NCBI GenBank assembly: GCA_904378045.1
Contig: CAJFHC010000015.1
Coordinates: forward strand, 1 to 33,585
Source of the DNA: Candidatus Metalachnospira gallinarum
GTDB taxonomy: Bacteria > Bacillota > Clostridia > Lachnospirales > Anaerotignaceae
Length of the DNA stretch: 33,585 nt
Direction of reading: 5' to 3'
Part shown: positions 7,956 through 17,338 of the stretch, in pieces
Position numbering within the stretch: position 1 is the stretch's first letter
Layout: every line of letters starts with the position of its first letter
Made by a program: the position numbers and the translations under genes
Notes under the pieces: generated by a model
The model's database searches: none
What the model saw: the letters and a program-made list of their open reading frames with translations, nothing else
Told to the model about the DNA's origin: nothing

Positions 7956-9221
7956 ATGAAAGTAATGGTTGTAGGCGGAGGCGGAAGAGAGCACGCCATA
8001 ATCAAAAAAATAAAGGAAAACAAAAACGTTGAGAAGATATACGCCCTTCCCGGAAACGGCGGTATTGCCGCCGACGCCGAGTGCGTTGACATCGGGGCGA
8101 AGGATATAGAGAAAATAACGGTATTCGCCAAAGAAAACGGCATAGACTACGCCATAGTCGCTCCCGACGATCCCCTTGTTCTGGGAGCGGTGGACAGCCT
8201 TCAGGCCGCAGGAATACCTTGCTTCGGCCCCGAGGCGAAGGCCGCCATAATAGAGGGAAGCAAAATTTTCTCAAAAAATCTTATGAAAAAATACGGCATA
8301 CCCACAGCGGCCTACGAAGTGTTCGACAACGAGGCGGATGCCCTTAAATATCTCGAAAACTGCAAATATCCGACCGTCATAAAGGCTGACGGTCTTGCCC
8401 TCGGAAAGGGCGTTATAATCGCTCAGACAAAGGACGAGGCCGTAAAGGCCGTGCGTTCCATGATGGAGGATATGATATTCGGAAACAGCGGGGCAAGGAT
8501 AGTAATAGAGGAATTTCTCACCGGGCCGGAGGTATCGGTGCTTTCCTTCACGGACGGAAACGTCGTCGTTCCCATGGTATCGTCAATGGATCACAAGCGC
8601 GCCCACGACAATGACGAGGGCCCCAATACCGGCGGAATGGGAACCGTGGCTCCCAATCCATATTACACGAAGGAAGTCGCCGACGAATGTATGGAAAAAA
8701 TATTCCTTCCTACAATAAAGGCCATGAACGCCGAGGGCAGGACGTTTAAAGGATGTCTGTACTTCGGGCTTATGATAACCAAAGACGGCCCCAAGGTCAT
8801 AGAGTACAACTGCCGTTTCGGAGATCCCGAGACACAGGTAGTGCTTCCCCTGCTTGAGAGCGACCTTCTTACGGTAATGCAGGCCGTAACCAACGGCGCC
8901 CTTGCCGATACGGAAGTCAAATTCAGCGATAAATGCGCCTGCTGCGTAATACTCGCCTCTAAGGGATACCCCGTAAAATACGAGAGCGGATATGAGATCG
9001 TCCTTCCGGAAACAAAGAATGACGAGGTAATATATGTGGCCGGAGCGAAAAAAGACGGAGACAGGCTCCTTTCCTCGGGCGGCCGAGTGCTTGGAGTGAC
9101 GGCGGTGGCCGGAGAGCTTAAGGAAGCCATAGACAAGGCTTACAGCCTCACCGAAAAAGTGAAATTTGACAACGGCTTTTGCAGGAAGGACATAGGCAAA
9201 AGAGCGCTTATGAGAAAGTGA
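7956..9221 (+). CDS. purD: Phosphoribosylamine-glycine ligase (GAR synthetase)
   Basis: ATP-dependent ligation of glycine to phosphoribosylamine. The 421 residues match the family. The N-terminus MKVMVVGGGGREHAI is diagnostic, followed by an ATP-grasp domain with KADGLALGKGVI, the loop HKRAHDNDEGPNTGGMG, and the metal-binding YNCRFGDPETQ. AGGGGAATG lies upstream of the ATG at 7956. It lies 30 bases after the AICAR formyltransferase and 9 bases before purL, within the operon. Confidence 0.97.
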   Translation: MKVMVVGGGGREHAIIKKIKENKNVEKIYALPGNGGIAADAECVDIGAKDIEKITVFAKENGIDYAIVAPDDPLVLGAVDSLQAAGIPCFGPEAKAAIIEGSKIFSKNLMKKYGIPTAAYEVFDNEADALKYLENCKYPTVIKADGLALGKGVIIAQTKDEAVKAVRSMMEDMIFGNSGARIVIEEFLTGPEVSVLSFTDGNVVVPMVSSMDHKRAHDNDEGPNTGGMGTVAPNPYYTKEVADECMEKIFLPTIKAMNAEGRTFKGCLYFGLMITKDGPKVIEYNCRFGDPETQVVLPLLESDLLTVMQAVTNGALADTEVKFSDKCACCVILASKGYPVKYESGYEIVLPETKNDEVIYVAGAKKDGDRLLSSGGRVLGVTAVAGELKEAIDKAYSLTEKVKFDNGFCRKDIGKRALMRK

Positions 9222-9230
9222 GGACTCGTT

Positions 9231-12200
9231 ATGGTTTACAGAATTTATGTTGAAAAGAAAAAAGAGCTTGCCAACGAGGCTAAATCCCTTATGGGAGATA
9301 TAAAAGCCTTTCTCGGAGTAAAGGGCGTAACGGATCTGAGGATAGTAAACTGCTATGATGTTGAGAACATAGACAGGGAGCTTTTTGACTATTGCTCAAA
9401 AACGGTATTTTCCGAGCCCCAGCTTGACGATATATGCGACTCGGTGGACTTTGGAAACGCCGTTGTTTTCGCCGTGGAATTTCTCCCCGGACAGTTTGAC
9501 CAGAGGGCTGACTCCGCCGCTCAGTGCATACAGATCATATCCCAGAAGGATAAGCCCATTGTAAAAACAATGAAAATATACGCCGTTTACGGAGATATTT
9601 CCGAAAAAGACACGGAAAAAATAAAGAAATACGTTATAAACCCCGTTGAGGCGAGGGAGGCTTCCCTTGAAAAGCCGGAAACCCTCTCCGTTAAGTACGA
9701 CATTCCCACCGAGGTGGCAGTGCTCCACGGCTTTACTCAGCTTGACGAAAACGGCCTTAAGGCTTTTATCGCCGAAAACGGCCTCGCCATGGATTTCGGC
9801 GACATTGCCTTTGTCCAGAACTATTTTAAAAACGAAAAGAGAGACCCTTCCATTACGGAAATAAAGGTTATCGACACATACTGGTCGGATCATTGCAGGC
9901 ATACCACCTTCCTTACGACCATCGACAGCGTGGATTTTGAGGACGAGCTTGTAAAAGCCGCCTATGACGAGTATATGGCGGACAGGGAGGCCGTAGGGGA
10001 CAAAAAGAAAGTCTGCCTTATGGACATCGCCACCGTAGCCGTAAAGGCGCTCAGCAGGGAAGGAAAGCTGGATAAGCTGGATAAGTCGGAGGAGATAAAC
10101 GCCTGCTCCATAAATATGGACGTGAGCGTGGACGGCAAAACCGAAAAATGGCTGCTTATGTTCAAAAACGAGACGCACAACCATCCCACGGAGATAGAGC
10201 CCTTCGGAGGAGCCGCCACATGCATCGGAGGAGCCATAAGGGATCCCCTTTCGGGACGTTCCTATGTTTACGGAGCCATGAGGATCACGGGAGCCGGAGA
10301 CCCCCTCAAGCCCGTGGAAGAAACAATAGAGGGCAAGCTGCCCCAGCGTAAGATCGTAACGACCGCCGCCGCCGGATATTCCTCCTACGGAAACCAGATC
10401 GGCCTTGCCACAGGAATTGTAGACGAGATATACCATCCCGGATATGTGGCCAAAAGGATGGAGGTCGGAGCCGTTATAGCCGCCGCTCCCGTGGAAAACG
10501 TGCGCAGGGAAAGGCCGTCCGACGGAGACATCGTCATACTTTTAGGCGGAAGAACTGGAAGGGACGGCTGCGGAGGAGCGACGGGCTCGTCCAAGGCGCA
10601 TGACGTAAAATCCCTTGAAAGCTGCGGAGCCGAGGTTCAGAAGGGCAACGCCCCCGAGGAGAGAAAATTACAGAGACTTTTCCGCGAGAGCGAAGCCGCC
10701 AAAATGATAAAACGCTGCAACGACTTCGGAGCGGGCGGAGTTTCCGTTGCCATAGGAGAGCTGGCCGACGGTCTGGAGATAAATCTTAACGCCGTGCTCA
10801 AAAAATACGACGGCCTTGACGGAACGGAGCTTGCCATAAGCGAGTCCCAGGAAAGGATGGCCGTTGTGGTAGCTCCCGAAAACGTGGATAAATTCCTTAA
10901 GCTGGCGGAGAGGGAAAACCTCGAGGCTTCCATAGTAGCGGAGGTAAAGGCAGAGCCCAGACTTATCATAAGATGGAACGGAAAGGACATAGTCAATATT
11001 TCAAGGGAATTCCTTGACACAAACGGAGCCGAAAAGCATACGACTGTAAAAACTCCTTCCCCCGCTGACTGGAAAAAGGATACGGCGGGAGACTTCCCCG
11101 GATTATATAAAAAGCTGGCGGGAGACCTTAACATATGCTCAAAGAGGGGACTTTCCGAAAGATTCGACTCCACCATCGGAGCCGGCGGGGTTCTTATGCC
11201 CTTCGGAGGAAAGTACCAGATGACGCCCGTACAGGCCATGGTGCAGAAAATACCTGTGCTTAAGGGCGAAACGAGCACCTGCTCGTTTATGAGCTGGGGA
11301 TTTAATCCTTATATATCCGAGAAGAGCCCCTATCACGGAGCTTATCTTGCCGTAGTCGAGTCGGTTTCAAAGCTCATCGCCTGCGGAGCGGAATTTAAGG
11401 ACGTTTATCTCAGCTTCCAGGAATATTTTGAAAGACTGGGAGAGGATCCCGAAAAATGGGGAATGCCCTTCGCGGCTTTGCTCGGAGCCTATAAGGCGCA
11501 GAAGGAGCTTGGCATAGGAGCCATCGGAGGAAAGGACTCCATGAGCGGAACCTTTGAGCATATACATGTTCCGCCTACGCTCATTTCCTTCGCCGTAACG
11601 ACGGGGGACATCAAAAACGTGATTTCCGGCGAGTTTAAGGAGGCCGGAAGGAAGGTCGTTCTCGTAAGACCCGAGACGGACGAAAACGGGCTTCCCGTAA
11701 CTCAGTCCCTTGTAAAAATATATGACGACATATACAGACTTGTTTCCGAGGGAAGGGTAAATTCCGCCTATGCCCTTGGAATGGGCGGCGTGGCTGAAGC
11801 CATACTCAAGATGGCTATGGGAAATATGATCGGCTTCAGATTCGAGAGCGTCATACCCAAAAATCTTATATTCGAGTACAATTACGGCGGATTTGTGCTG
11901 GAACTCAAGGACGACACGGAAATCGGCGTTACTCTCGGATATACCACGGCCGACGAGGTAATTGACTATAAATGCGACACGCTTCTTCTTAAGGAGCTTG
12001 TAAAGGATTATGAGGACAAGCTGGAAAGCGTATATCCCTGCAACATTCCTTCGGGAAACAGGGAAATACCCAAATTTGAGTACAGGGCTTCGTCCTATCC
12101 CGCTCCGGCGGCTAAAATCGCAAGACCCAAAGTGCTTATCCCGGTTTTCCCCGGAACGAACTGCGAGTATGACTCCGCCAGAGCCGTGGAAAGAGCCGGA

Positions 12201-12920
12201 GCCGAGGCTGAGATATTCGTTATAAACAACCTCACTCCCCAGTCCATAAGCGAGTCCATAAAGGATTTCGCGGCTAAGGTAAGACAGTCGCAGATCATAT
12301 TCATCCCCGGAGGATTTTCCGGCGGAGACGAGCCGGACGGTTCCGGAAAATTCATTACGGCCTTTTTCAGAAACGGAGCCGTAAAGGAAGAGGTAACGAA
12401 ACTTCTTGAGGACAGAGACGGACTTATGTGCGGAATATGCAACGGATTCCAGGCGCTTATAAAGCTCGGCCTTGTTCCCTACGGAAAAATAATAGACACG
12501 GACGAAAACTGCCCTACGCTTACGTTCAACACAATAGGCAGACATCAGTCCAAAATAGTAAGGACGAGAATAGCCTCAAACAAATCTCCCTGGCTTATGA
12601 ACACAAACGTGGGAGACGTGTATAACGTGCCCATTTCCCACGGCGAGGGAAGATTCATAGCTTCCGACGGCGTCATAGCCGAGCTTGTCAAAAACGGACA
12701 GATAGCTACCCAGTACGTTGACATAAACGGAGAGCCAACGGACGATATAAGATACAACCCCAACGATTCCGTATGCGCCATCGAGGGAATAACATCTCCC
12801 GACGGCAGGGTCATCGGAAAGATGGGACATTCCGAAAGATGGAACGAGGGACTTTACAAAAATGTTCCCGGAAACTATGACATTGGAATGTTCAAATCGG
12901 CGGTTGAATATTACAGGTAA
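9231..12920 (+). CDS. purL: FGAM synthase, single-chain PurL with glutaminase domain
   Basis: Converts FGAR to FGAM using glutamine. At 1229 residues it is the large single-chain form, unlike the separate PurS/PurL/PurQ of Bacillus. Order: an N-terminal PurS-like region (about 1-150), a linker with YWSDHCRHTTF, two PurM-like ATPase halves with FKNETHNHPTEIEPFGG and RCNDFGAGGVSVAIGELADG, then a class I glutaminase domain from about residue 970. That domain has PVFPGTNCEYDSARA, an oxyanion segment FIPGGFSGGDE, nucleophile C1070 in GICNGFQ, and H1200/E1202 in GHSER. The catalytic triad is intact. It is the last gene of the operon, followed by a strong terminator. Confidence 0.97.
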   Translation: MVYRIYVEKKKELANEAKSLMGDIKAFLGVKGVTDLRIVNCYDVENIDRELFDYCSKTVFSEPQLDDICDSVDFGNAVVFAVEFLPGQFDQRADSAAQCIQIISQKDKPIVKTMKIYAVYGDISEKDTEKIKKYVINPVEAREASLEKPETLSVKYDIPTEVAVLHGFTQLDENGLKAFIAENGLAMDFGDIAFVQNYFKNEKRDPSITEIKVIDTYWSDHCRHTTFLTTIDSVDFEDELVKAAYDEYMADREAVGDKKKVCLMDIATVAVKALSREGKLDKLDKSEEINACSINMDVSVDGKTEKWLLMFKNETHNHPTEIEPFGGAATCIGGAIRDPLSGRSYVYGAMRITGAGDPLKPVEETIEGKLPQRKIVTTAAAGYSSYGNQIGLATGIVDEIYHPGYVAKRMEVGAVIAAAPVENVRRERPSDGDIVILLGGRTGRDGCGGATGSSKAHDVKSLESCGAEVQKGNAPEERKLQRLFRESEAAKMIKRCNDFGAGGVSVAIGELADGLEINLNAVLKKYDGLDGTELAISESQERMAVVVAPENVDKFLKLAERENLEASIVAEVKAEPRLIIRWNGKDIVNISREFLDTNGAEKHTTVKTPSPADWKKDTAGDFPGLYKKLAGDLNICSKRGLSERFDSTIGAGGVLMPFGGKYQMTPVQAMVQKIPVLKGETSTCSFMSWGFNPYISEKSPYHGAYLAVVESVSKLIACGAEFKDVYLSFQEYFERLGEDPEKWGMPFAALLGAYKAQKELGIGAIGGKDSMSGTFEHIHVPPTLISFAVTTGDIKNVISGEFKEAGRKVVLVRPETDENGLPVTQSLVKIYDDIYRLVSEGRVNSAYALGMGGVAEAILKMAMGNMIGFRFESVIPKNLIFEYNYGGFVLELKDDTEIGVTLGYTTADEVIDYKCDTLLLKELVKDYEDKLESVYPCNIPSGNREIPKFEYRASSYPAPAAKIARPKVLIPVFPGTNCEYDSARAVERAGAEAEIFVINNLTPQSISESIKDFAAKVRQSQIIFIPGGFSGGDEPDGSGKFITAFFRNGAVKEEVTKLLEDRDGLMCGICNGFQALIKLGLVPYGKIIDTDENCPTLTFNTIGRHQSKIVRTRIASNKSPWLMNTNVGDVYNVPISHGEGRFIASDGVIAELVKNGQIATQYVDINGEPTDDIRYNPNDSVCAIEGITSPDGRVIGKMGHSERWNEGLYKNVPGNYDIGMFKSAVEYYR

Positions 12921-12940
12921 TTCAAAACTTAATCAAATCA

Positions 12941-12978
12941 AAAAAATCGGCGGTCTAAAAAAGATCGCCGATTTTTTT
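12941..12978 (+). terminator. Intrinsic terminator of the purine operon
   Basis: A 15-bp stem (12941-12955 with 12963-12977) containing TCGGCG/CGCCGA, a seven-base A-rich loop and a run of seven T lies 20 bases after the purL stop. The flanking A and T tracts make it potentially bidirectional. Confidence 0.92.
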
Positions 12979-13049
12979 CAATCGCTTTGGCGGCTGTTTT
13001 TGTTATAAACCGTTTCCGGCGGCATATATTCCAGTAAGGAGGGATAAAT

Positions 13050-14180
13050 ATGCCAAAAAGGAAATACGACAGGATATTTATGCTGTTGAACGGTATCAAC
13101 GACGGATTGGGAGCAAACATAAACGGAAGCTGCGACATTGAGATAATAGACGGCAGAGGCAAGCTGAAGGTCTATATCGGAGGGATAGGAAGGCTTAAGG
13201 ATAAGCAAAGGACATTTTATCTAATATGCCGGGGCTCGGATAATTCGACGGCCGTCCCGGTCGGAAGCGTCGAGAGGAACGGGCTGAACGCCGTGCTTGA
13301 AAAAAACTTCGATCCGGATAATATGTTCGGAAGCGGAAAAAGCGTCGGCAGCGTAAACGCCGCGGCCGTCTGGGAGGACGGGGAAGGGCCGTCAAAGGCC
13401 ATACTCGAGGGGTTCGTGTCCCAAAGGACAGACTGGAAAAACGGCCTTGAAACGCCGAATACCAAACATCAGCCAGACGGTAATATAATAAAAACACCGG
13501 CGGTAAACAAATCGGAAAGCGAGAAGAAAAGCAGCATAGAAAACAATATAGAAAGCAGGATAGAAAGCAAACTGGCCGAATACGTTAAAGCCTCCGGGCA
13601 AATTTCCGAAGCAAAACCGGCAAGCCGCATAACCGCGGGCGGCAGACCGGTTCATCCGGACGGCGAAAGCGTCTCTGAAAAGGAAGCGTCGCCGCACGAT
13701 ACGTTCAGGGCTATGGTCGAAAAATTCAAAAGCGAGCTGAAAACGCTCGATGAAATGGGCTTCATCGATAAATCGGCGATTTATCCCGCCGGGGATGAAG
13801 CCGGCCAAAAGTCCGAAGAGAATGGCGGCGAAGACTCTGAGACGGATGAAAAAAGTACCCGTACGGCGGCCGAATGGGACAAACTGTTTGAAAAAAGCGA
13901 CAGGCTTGACGCCGGCGGCGGAACGGTCTGGGTTAGAACGGATCAAAGAGAAATGTATATGCTGCCTTCGGCGGCGGAGGATCTAAGGCGGCTGTTCGTG
14001 AAAAACGGGGCGAGAGCCGGCAGACATCTTTTGGCCGGAAAAAACGGCGGCAGCTATTACATAGGCGTGCCCGGCACGGACGGCCAGAGAGAAACGGCTC
14101 AGGAAAACGGATTTTACGATTTTCTTCCGGTCGGGGACGGAAACGCCGGCTATTGGATAAAGGAACTGCCGGAAATTTGA
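13050..14180 (+). CDS. Hypothetical linker-rich protein, two conserved-looking ends
   Basis: Not recognised with certainty. The 376 residues have no signal peptide or membrane segment, so it is probably cytoplasmic. Residues 1-120 form a compact-looking domain starting MPKRKYDRIFMLLNGIN with alternating hydrophobic strands (DIEIIDGRGKLKVYIGG). Residues about 135-275 are low-complexity, rich in Lys, Glu, Ser and Pro, and likely disordered. Residues about 280-376 form a second domain with WVRTDQREMYMLP and a closing WIKELPEI. I have a weak recollection of clostridial proteins with similar N-termini and no known function. TAAGGAGGG precedes the ATG. It stands alone after the purine terminator. 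Proline is mostly CCG here, whereas the purine genes favour CCC. Confidence 0.8.
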   Translation: MPKRKYDRIFMLLNGINDGLGANINGSCDIEIIDGRGKLKVYIGGIGRLKDKQRTFYLICRGSDNSTAVPVGSVERNGLNAVLEKNFDPDNMFGSGKSVGSVNAAAVWEDGEGPSKAILEGFVSQRTDWKNGLETPNTKHQPDGNIIKTPAVNKSESEKKSSIENNIESRIESKLAEYVKASGQISEAKPASRITAGGRPVHPDGESVSEKEASPHDTFRAMVEKFKSELKTLDEMGFIDKSAIYPAGDEAGQKSEENGGEDSETDEKSTRTAAEWDKLFEKSDRLDAGGGTVWVRTDQREMYMLPSAAEDLRRLFVKNGARAGRHLLAGKNGGSYYIGVPGTDGQRETAQENGFYDFLPVGDGNAGYWIKELPEI

Positions 14181-14257
14181 TTTGGAAATTTTAAAGAAAA
14201 ATTAATGGTTTCGTTTCTCCGCAGGGTCTATACTTAAACGGACGGGGGATGAAGCCG

Positions 14258-15073
14258 ATGAAAAAAAGACAAAAAACGGCCGCGGCTCTGACAGCGGCTC
14301 TGCTGGCGGCCGTGGTTTTAAATGTTTCAAACAAATCAATAACCGTTACGGAAATAACCGTTGAAAGCGAAAAAATACCGCCGGAGTTTGACGGATTTAC
14401 GATAATGCAAATATCCGATCTACACAACGCCGAATTCGGCGCGGGACAGAGCGACATAACCGAAATCATAAACAGCGAAAAGCCGGACGCCGTCGCGGTC
14501 ACCGGCGATTTTATCGACTCCCGCAGGACGGACGTTGATAAGGCGCTGGAACTCATAGACGGGCTGGACGAGGGCATACCGGTATATTACTCTACCGGCA
14601 ATCACGAGAGCAGGACGGACGAATTTGAAAAGCTCGAAAAGGGGCTTTTGGATAGGGGAGTGACCGTTTTGCAGGGAGAAAAGAGCGTGATAGAAAAAGA
14701 CGGCTCGTGTATCAGCATTATCGGCGTTGACGACCCGTCCTTTGGAGGACGCGTTTCGGACGTTATTTCCTCCCTCATAGACGGCAATTATACCATACTT
14801 CTCGCCCACCGTCCGGAGCTTATTGACGAATATTCCCAAGCCGACCTCGTGCTTTGCGGCCACGCCCACGGAGGGCAGATAAGACTGCCTTTTATTGGCG
14901 GGGTGTACGCTCCCGGGCAGGGCTTTTTCCCGGAGTACGCCGAGGGAAAGCGCGTTATCGGCGGCACTTGCCTTATAATAAGCAGGGGGCTTGGAAACAG
15001 CCTGTTTCCCTTCAGAATCAATAATCCGCCGGAGCTTGTAAAAATAACGCTTACTTGTGGAAATAACACTTAA
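14258..15073 (+). CDS. Membrane-anchored metallophosphoesterase (YkuE/YaeI-like)
   Basis: A calcineurin-like phosphoesterase predicted to face the cell exterior. Residues 8-24 form an N-terminal hydrophobic anchor without a lipobox. The two-metal site is complete: D54 and H56 in ISDLHN, D84 in TGDFID, N115-H116 in TGNHES, then AHRPEL and CGHAHGGQ. The C-terminal half carries the GGVYAPGQGFFPEYAEG segment typical of YkuE/YaeI-type enzymes. The start at 14258 is preferred over 14249 because GGGGGA lies at proper spacing only for the later ATG; this gives 271 residues. Substrate is unknown (lipid pyrophosphates are known for some relatives). A terminator follows at 15094. Confidence 0.85.
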   Translation: MKKRQKTAAALTAALLAAVVLNVSNKSITVTEITVESEKIPPEFDGFTIMQISDLHNAEFGAGQSDITEIINSEKPDAVAVTGDFIDSRRTDVDKALELIDGLDEGIPVYYSTGNHESRTDEFEKLEKGLLDRGVTVLQGEKSVIEKDGSCISIIGVDDPSFGGRVSDVISSLIDGNYTILLAHRPELIDEYSQADLVLCGHAHGGQIRLPFIGGVYAPGQGFFPEYAEGKRVIGGTCLIISRGLGNSLFPFRINNPPELVKITLTCGNNT

Positions 15074-15093
15074 ATACAAATAATTCACATAAA

Positions 15094-15130
15094 CCCTCAG
15101 ACCGGCAAACGGTTTGGGGGCTTTTGATTT
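15094..15130 (+). terminator. Intrinsic terminator after the metallophosphoesterase gene
   Basis: An 11-bp stem with two G-U pairs joins 15094-15104 to 15110-15120 across a five-base loop and is followed by a T-rich tract (CTTTTGATTTT). It lies 20 bases past the stop codon. Confidence 0.75.
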
Positions 15131-15228
15131 TATCCGTTAGCGGGATAGAATTTTAAGGCATTCAGGCGTTAAAATCAATATATAAGCTAAAAACATAAAC
15201 CGGACGGATACTACGGAGGTGAAACATA

Positions 15229-16008
15229 ATGGAAAGGGAAGGGATGGTTTTTTACAGGAGCTTTTACGAAGCGATAAAAGAGCTGCCTCCCGAGGATTTT
15301 AAAAAATGCGCCTCGGCCATACTGGAATACGGCCTTAACGGCACGGAGCCCGAAAGCGGCGGCATAGAAAAAACGGTATACATAATGGCCAAGCCGCAGA
15401 TCGACAAAAATAACCAGCGCTATGTAAACGGCAAGCTGGGAGGAAGGTCAAAGAACCAAAACGAAACCGGAGACGAACCAACGGACGAAGATACAAAACC
15501 AAAGGGGAACCAAACAGCGCCCAAAGCCGAACCTAAAGAAAAAGATAAAGAAAAAGTTAAAGAAAAAGTTAAAGAAAAAGATAATGTAAATGATAAAGTA
15601 AATGATATTGCATTAAGCTCGGAGCTTGGCGCCTCCGAGCATCAGGAGGCGGTAATAACGCTTCCTTTGAATGACAAAAGCGAATATCCCGTATTTGATG
15701 GAGCGGTTCAAAAATGGGCGGAACTGTACCCTGCTGTCGACGTGATACAGCAGCTTCGAGGCATGAGGGGATGGCTGGAAGTCAACCCGGCAAGACGAAA
15801 GACAAAAAGGGGAATCGAGAAGTTCATCAACGGCTGGCTGGCAAGGGCGCAGGACGGCGCTTCGGCTACGCCAAAGACCGTGAAAAAGAAGGAATTTAAC
15901 TATGAACAGAGGGATTGGGACTTTGACGAGCTTGAGAGGATAAAAAGAGCCGAGCTTTTGAGGAATATGGAGGAAGAACGGTTAGATACGGTAAGCCCGG
16001 CGATATGA
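15229..16008 (+). CDS. DUF6291-like phage/mobile-element protein with Lys-Glu linker
   Basis: Residues 1-80 (VFYRSFYEAIKELP, ILEYGLNGTEPE, KPQIDKNNQRYVNGKLGGR) match my recollection of the DUF6291 domain found in phage and integrative-element replication modules. Residues about 100-125 are a charged repeat of KEKDKEKVKEK type encoded by near-identical DNA units (15533-15605). The C-terminal part (WAELYPAVDVIQQLRGMRGWLEVNPA and IEKFINGWLAR; about 160-205) resembles the tail of phage replication-initiation proteins and could bind DNA or a helicase loader. GGAGGTG precedes the ATG. No integrase, capsid or replication partner lies nearby, so it looks like an orphan of a mobile element. 259 residues, intact frame. 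Confidence 0.7.
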   Translation: MEREGMVFYRSFYEAIKELPPEDFKKCASAILEYGLNGTEPESGGIEKTVYIMAKPQIDKNNQRYVNGKLGGRSKNQNETGDEPTDEDTKPKGNQTAPKAEPKEKDKEKVKEKVKEKDNVNDKVNDIALSSELGASEHQEAVITLPLNDKSEYPVFDGAVQKWAELYPAVDVIQQLRGMRGWLEVNPARRKTKRGIEKFINGWLARAQDGASATPKTVKKKEFNYEQRDWDFDELERIKRAELLRNMEEERLDTVSPAI

Positions 16009-16062
16009 CAGGTTGAAAATTTGATAAAGAGTTGACCTCATTTTTAAAAAACGTCTGTTTTT

Positions 16063-16089
16063 TTGACATTATTTATGGTAAAATAATCT
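16063..16089 (+). promoter_or_regulatory. Weak candidate promoter for the aminotransferase gene
   Basis: A perfect TTGACA at 16063-16068 is followed by TAATCT at 16084-16089 with a 15-base spacer, shorter than ideal. It sits 33 bases before the start codon. No better pair was found in the 113-bp gap. Confidence 0.35.
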
Positions 16090-16121
16090 TTAGTGAAATG
16101 AAAAAAGGGAGGTTATTTTTT

Positions 16122-17291
16122 ATGGAGATAAATTTTGCCGATAGAATGGGGCACTTTAAGGACGGAATCTTTTCCGTTTTGAACGAGAAAAAAAGACAGC
16201 TTATAAGCGAGGGCAGGAAAGTATACGACTTTTCCGTCGGTACTCCCGACTTTAAGCCCGAGGCTGCTTCAATGACAGCGCTTATGGAGGCTGCCAGGGA
16301 TCCCAATAAATTCAAATACGCCATTGCCGATCTGCCGGAGCTTAGGACGGCCGTGCAGGGCTGGTATAAAAAACGCTATAACGTGGAGCTTGAGGAAGAC
16401 GAGATCATGTCAGTCAGCGGCTCGCAGGAGGGCCTCGCGCATATCGGTCTTGTGCTTTTCAATCCCGGGGACATCTGCCTTGTTCCCACGCCCTGCTATC
16501 CTATATTCGAGATAGGTCCATTCCTTTCGGGAGCTAAGATAGAATATTACCAGCTTAAGGAGGAAAACGACTACGAGCTTGACCTTGACAGCATCCCCGA
16601 GGAGATTGCCTACAAGGCTAAGGCCATAATCGTGTCCTATCCCGCAAACCCGGTTTCGGCTTCCGTAAGGCCGGAGTTTTATCCTAAACTTATCGCATGG
16701 GCAAAGAAATACAACGTAATAGTTATCCACGACAACGCTTATTCCGAGATCACCTTCGAGGGCTTTAAGGGAACGTCTTTCCTCTGCTTTGAGGGCGCTA
16801 AGGACGTCGGAGTCGAGTTCAACTCCCTTTCAAAGGCTTACAACCTTACGGGAGCGAGAATTTCCTTCTGCCTTGGAAACAGCAAAATAATTTCCGAGTT
16901 CAAAAAGCTCCGTTCCCAGATAGACTACGGTATTTTCCTTCCCATACAGTACGCTGCCATAGCGGCTCTCAACAGCCCAATGGACAACATTGAGAAGAAC
17001 AGGGAGGAATACAGACGCCGCAGAGAGGTTCTCAGCGAGGAATTCGGCAAGGCCGGACTTCCCGTTAAGCTCAGTACCGGAAGTATGTTCATGTGGACAA
17101 GGATACCGGAGAAATTCAAAAGCTCCAATGATTTTGTTATGGAGCTTATGGAAAAGACCGGCGTTATCGTAACGCCCGGCTCGGCCTTCGGTCAGGAGGG
17201 AGAGGGCTATATAAGGATCGCCCTTACCCATACGACGGAGGAAATAAAGGAAGCCGCAAAAGCTATCAAAGAAAGCGGTATGTTTGACTGA
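16122..17291 (+). CDS. PLP-dependent class I/II aminotransferase (aspartate/DapL-like)
   Basis: A fold-type I aminotransferase of 389 residues. Visible cofactor residues: N177 in SYPANP, D204 and Y207 in HDNAYSEI, Schiff-base lysine K238 in SLSKAYNLTGAR, and R246; YIRIALT near the C-terminus holds the likely carboxylate-binding Arg. The wording is closest to the group that includes LL-diaminopimelate aminotransferase and aspartate/aromatic aminotransferases, but the substrate cannot be fixed from sequence. SYPANPVSA replaces the usual YPNNPTGA. The ATG at 16122 is chosen because GGGAGG lies nine bases upstream; an in-frame upstream extension has no such site. It is monocistronic and converges on arcC. 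Confidence 0.88.
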   Translation: MEINFADRMGHFKDGIFSVLNEKKRQLISEGRKVYDFSVGTPDFKPEAASMTALMEAARDPNKFKYAIADLPELRTAVQGWYKKRYNVELEEDEIMSVSGSQEGLAHIGLVLFNPGDICLVPTPCYPIFEIGPFLSGAKIEYYQLKEENDYELDLDSIPEEIAYKAKAIIVSYPANPVSASVRPEFYPKLIAWAKKYNVIVIHDNAYSEITFEGFKGTSFLCFEGAKDVGVEFNSLSKAYNLTGARISFCLGNSKIISEFKKLRSQIDYGIFLPIQYAAIAALNSPMDNIEKNREEYRRRREVLSEEFGKAGLPVKLSTGSMFMWTRIPEKFKSSNDFVMELMEKTGVIVTPGSAFGQEGEGYIRIALTHTTEEIKEAAKAIKESGMFD

Positions 17292-17300
17292 TAAAAAAGA

Positions 17301-17338
17301 CGCTGAAAATGCCCGGGTATTTACCCGGGCATTCAGCG
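17301..17338 (+). terminator. GC-rich hairpin after the aminotransferase gene
   Basis: CGCTGAA (17301-17307) pairs with TTCAGCG (17332-17338), and an inner TGCCCGGGT/ACCCGGGCA helix is closed by a short loop. It lies 9 bases past the stop. The 3' side lacks a T-run because it runs directly into the 97-bp repeat, whose own hairpin has T5. The two together probably end transcription. Confidence 0.6.

Noticed and set aside
9396..12545. Long open frames on the minus strand inside purL (over 340 codons each)
   Set aside because: They lie opposite a gene with intact catalytic motifs throughout, show no recognisable protein features and no ribosome sites. They are a by-product of codon choice on the coding strand.
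14229..14234. Promoter -10 (TATACT) just before the metallophosphoesterase gene
   Set aside because: The hexamer at the right distance upstream (TGGTTT) is a poor -35 match, so I could not support a promoter.
15074..16121. Prophage or integrated element around the DUF6291-like gene
   Set aside because: No integrase, excisionase, structural genes, tRNA target or flanking direct repeats were found; at most a single-gene remnant.
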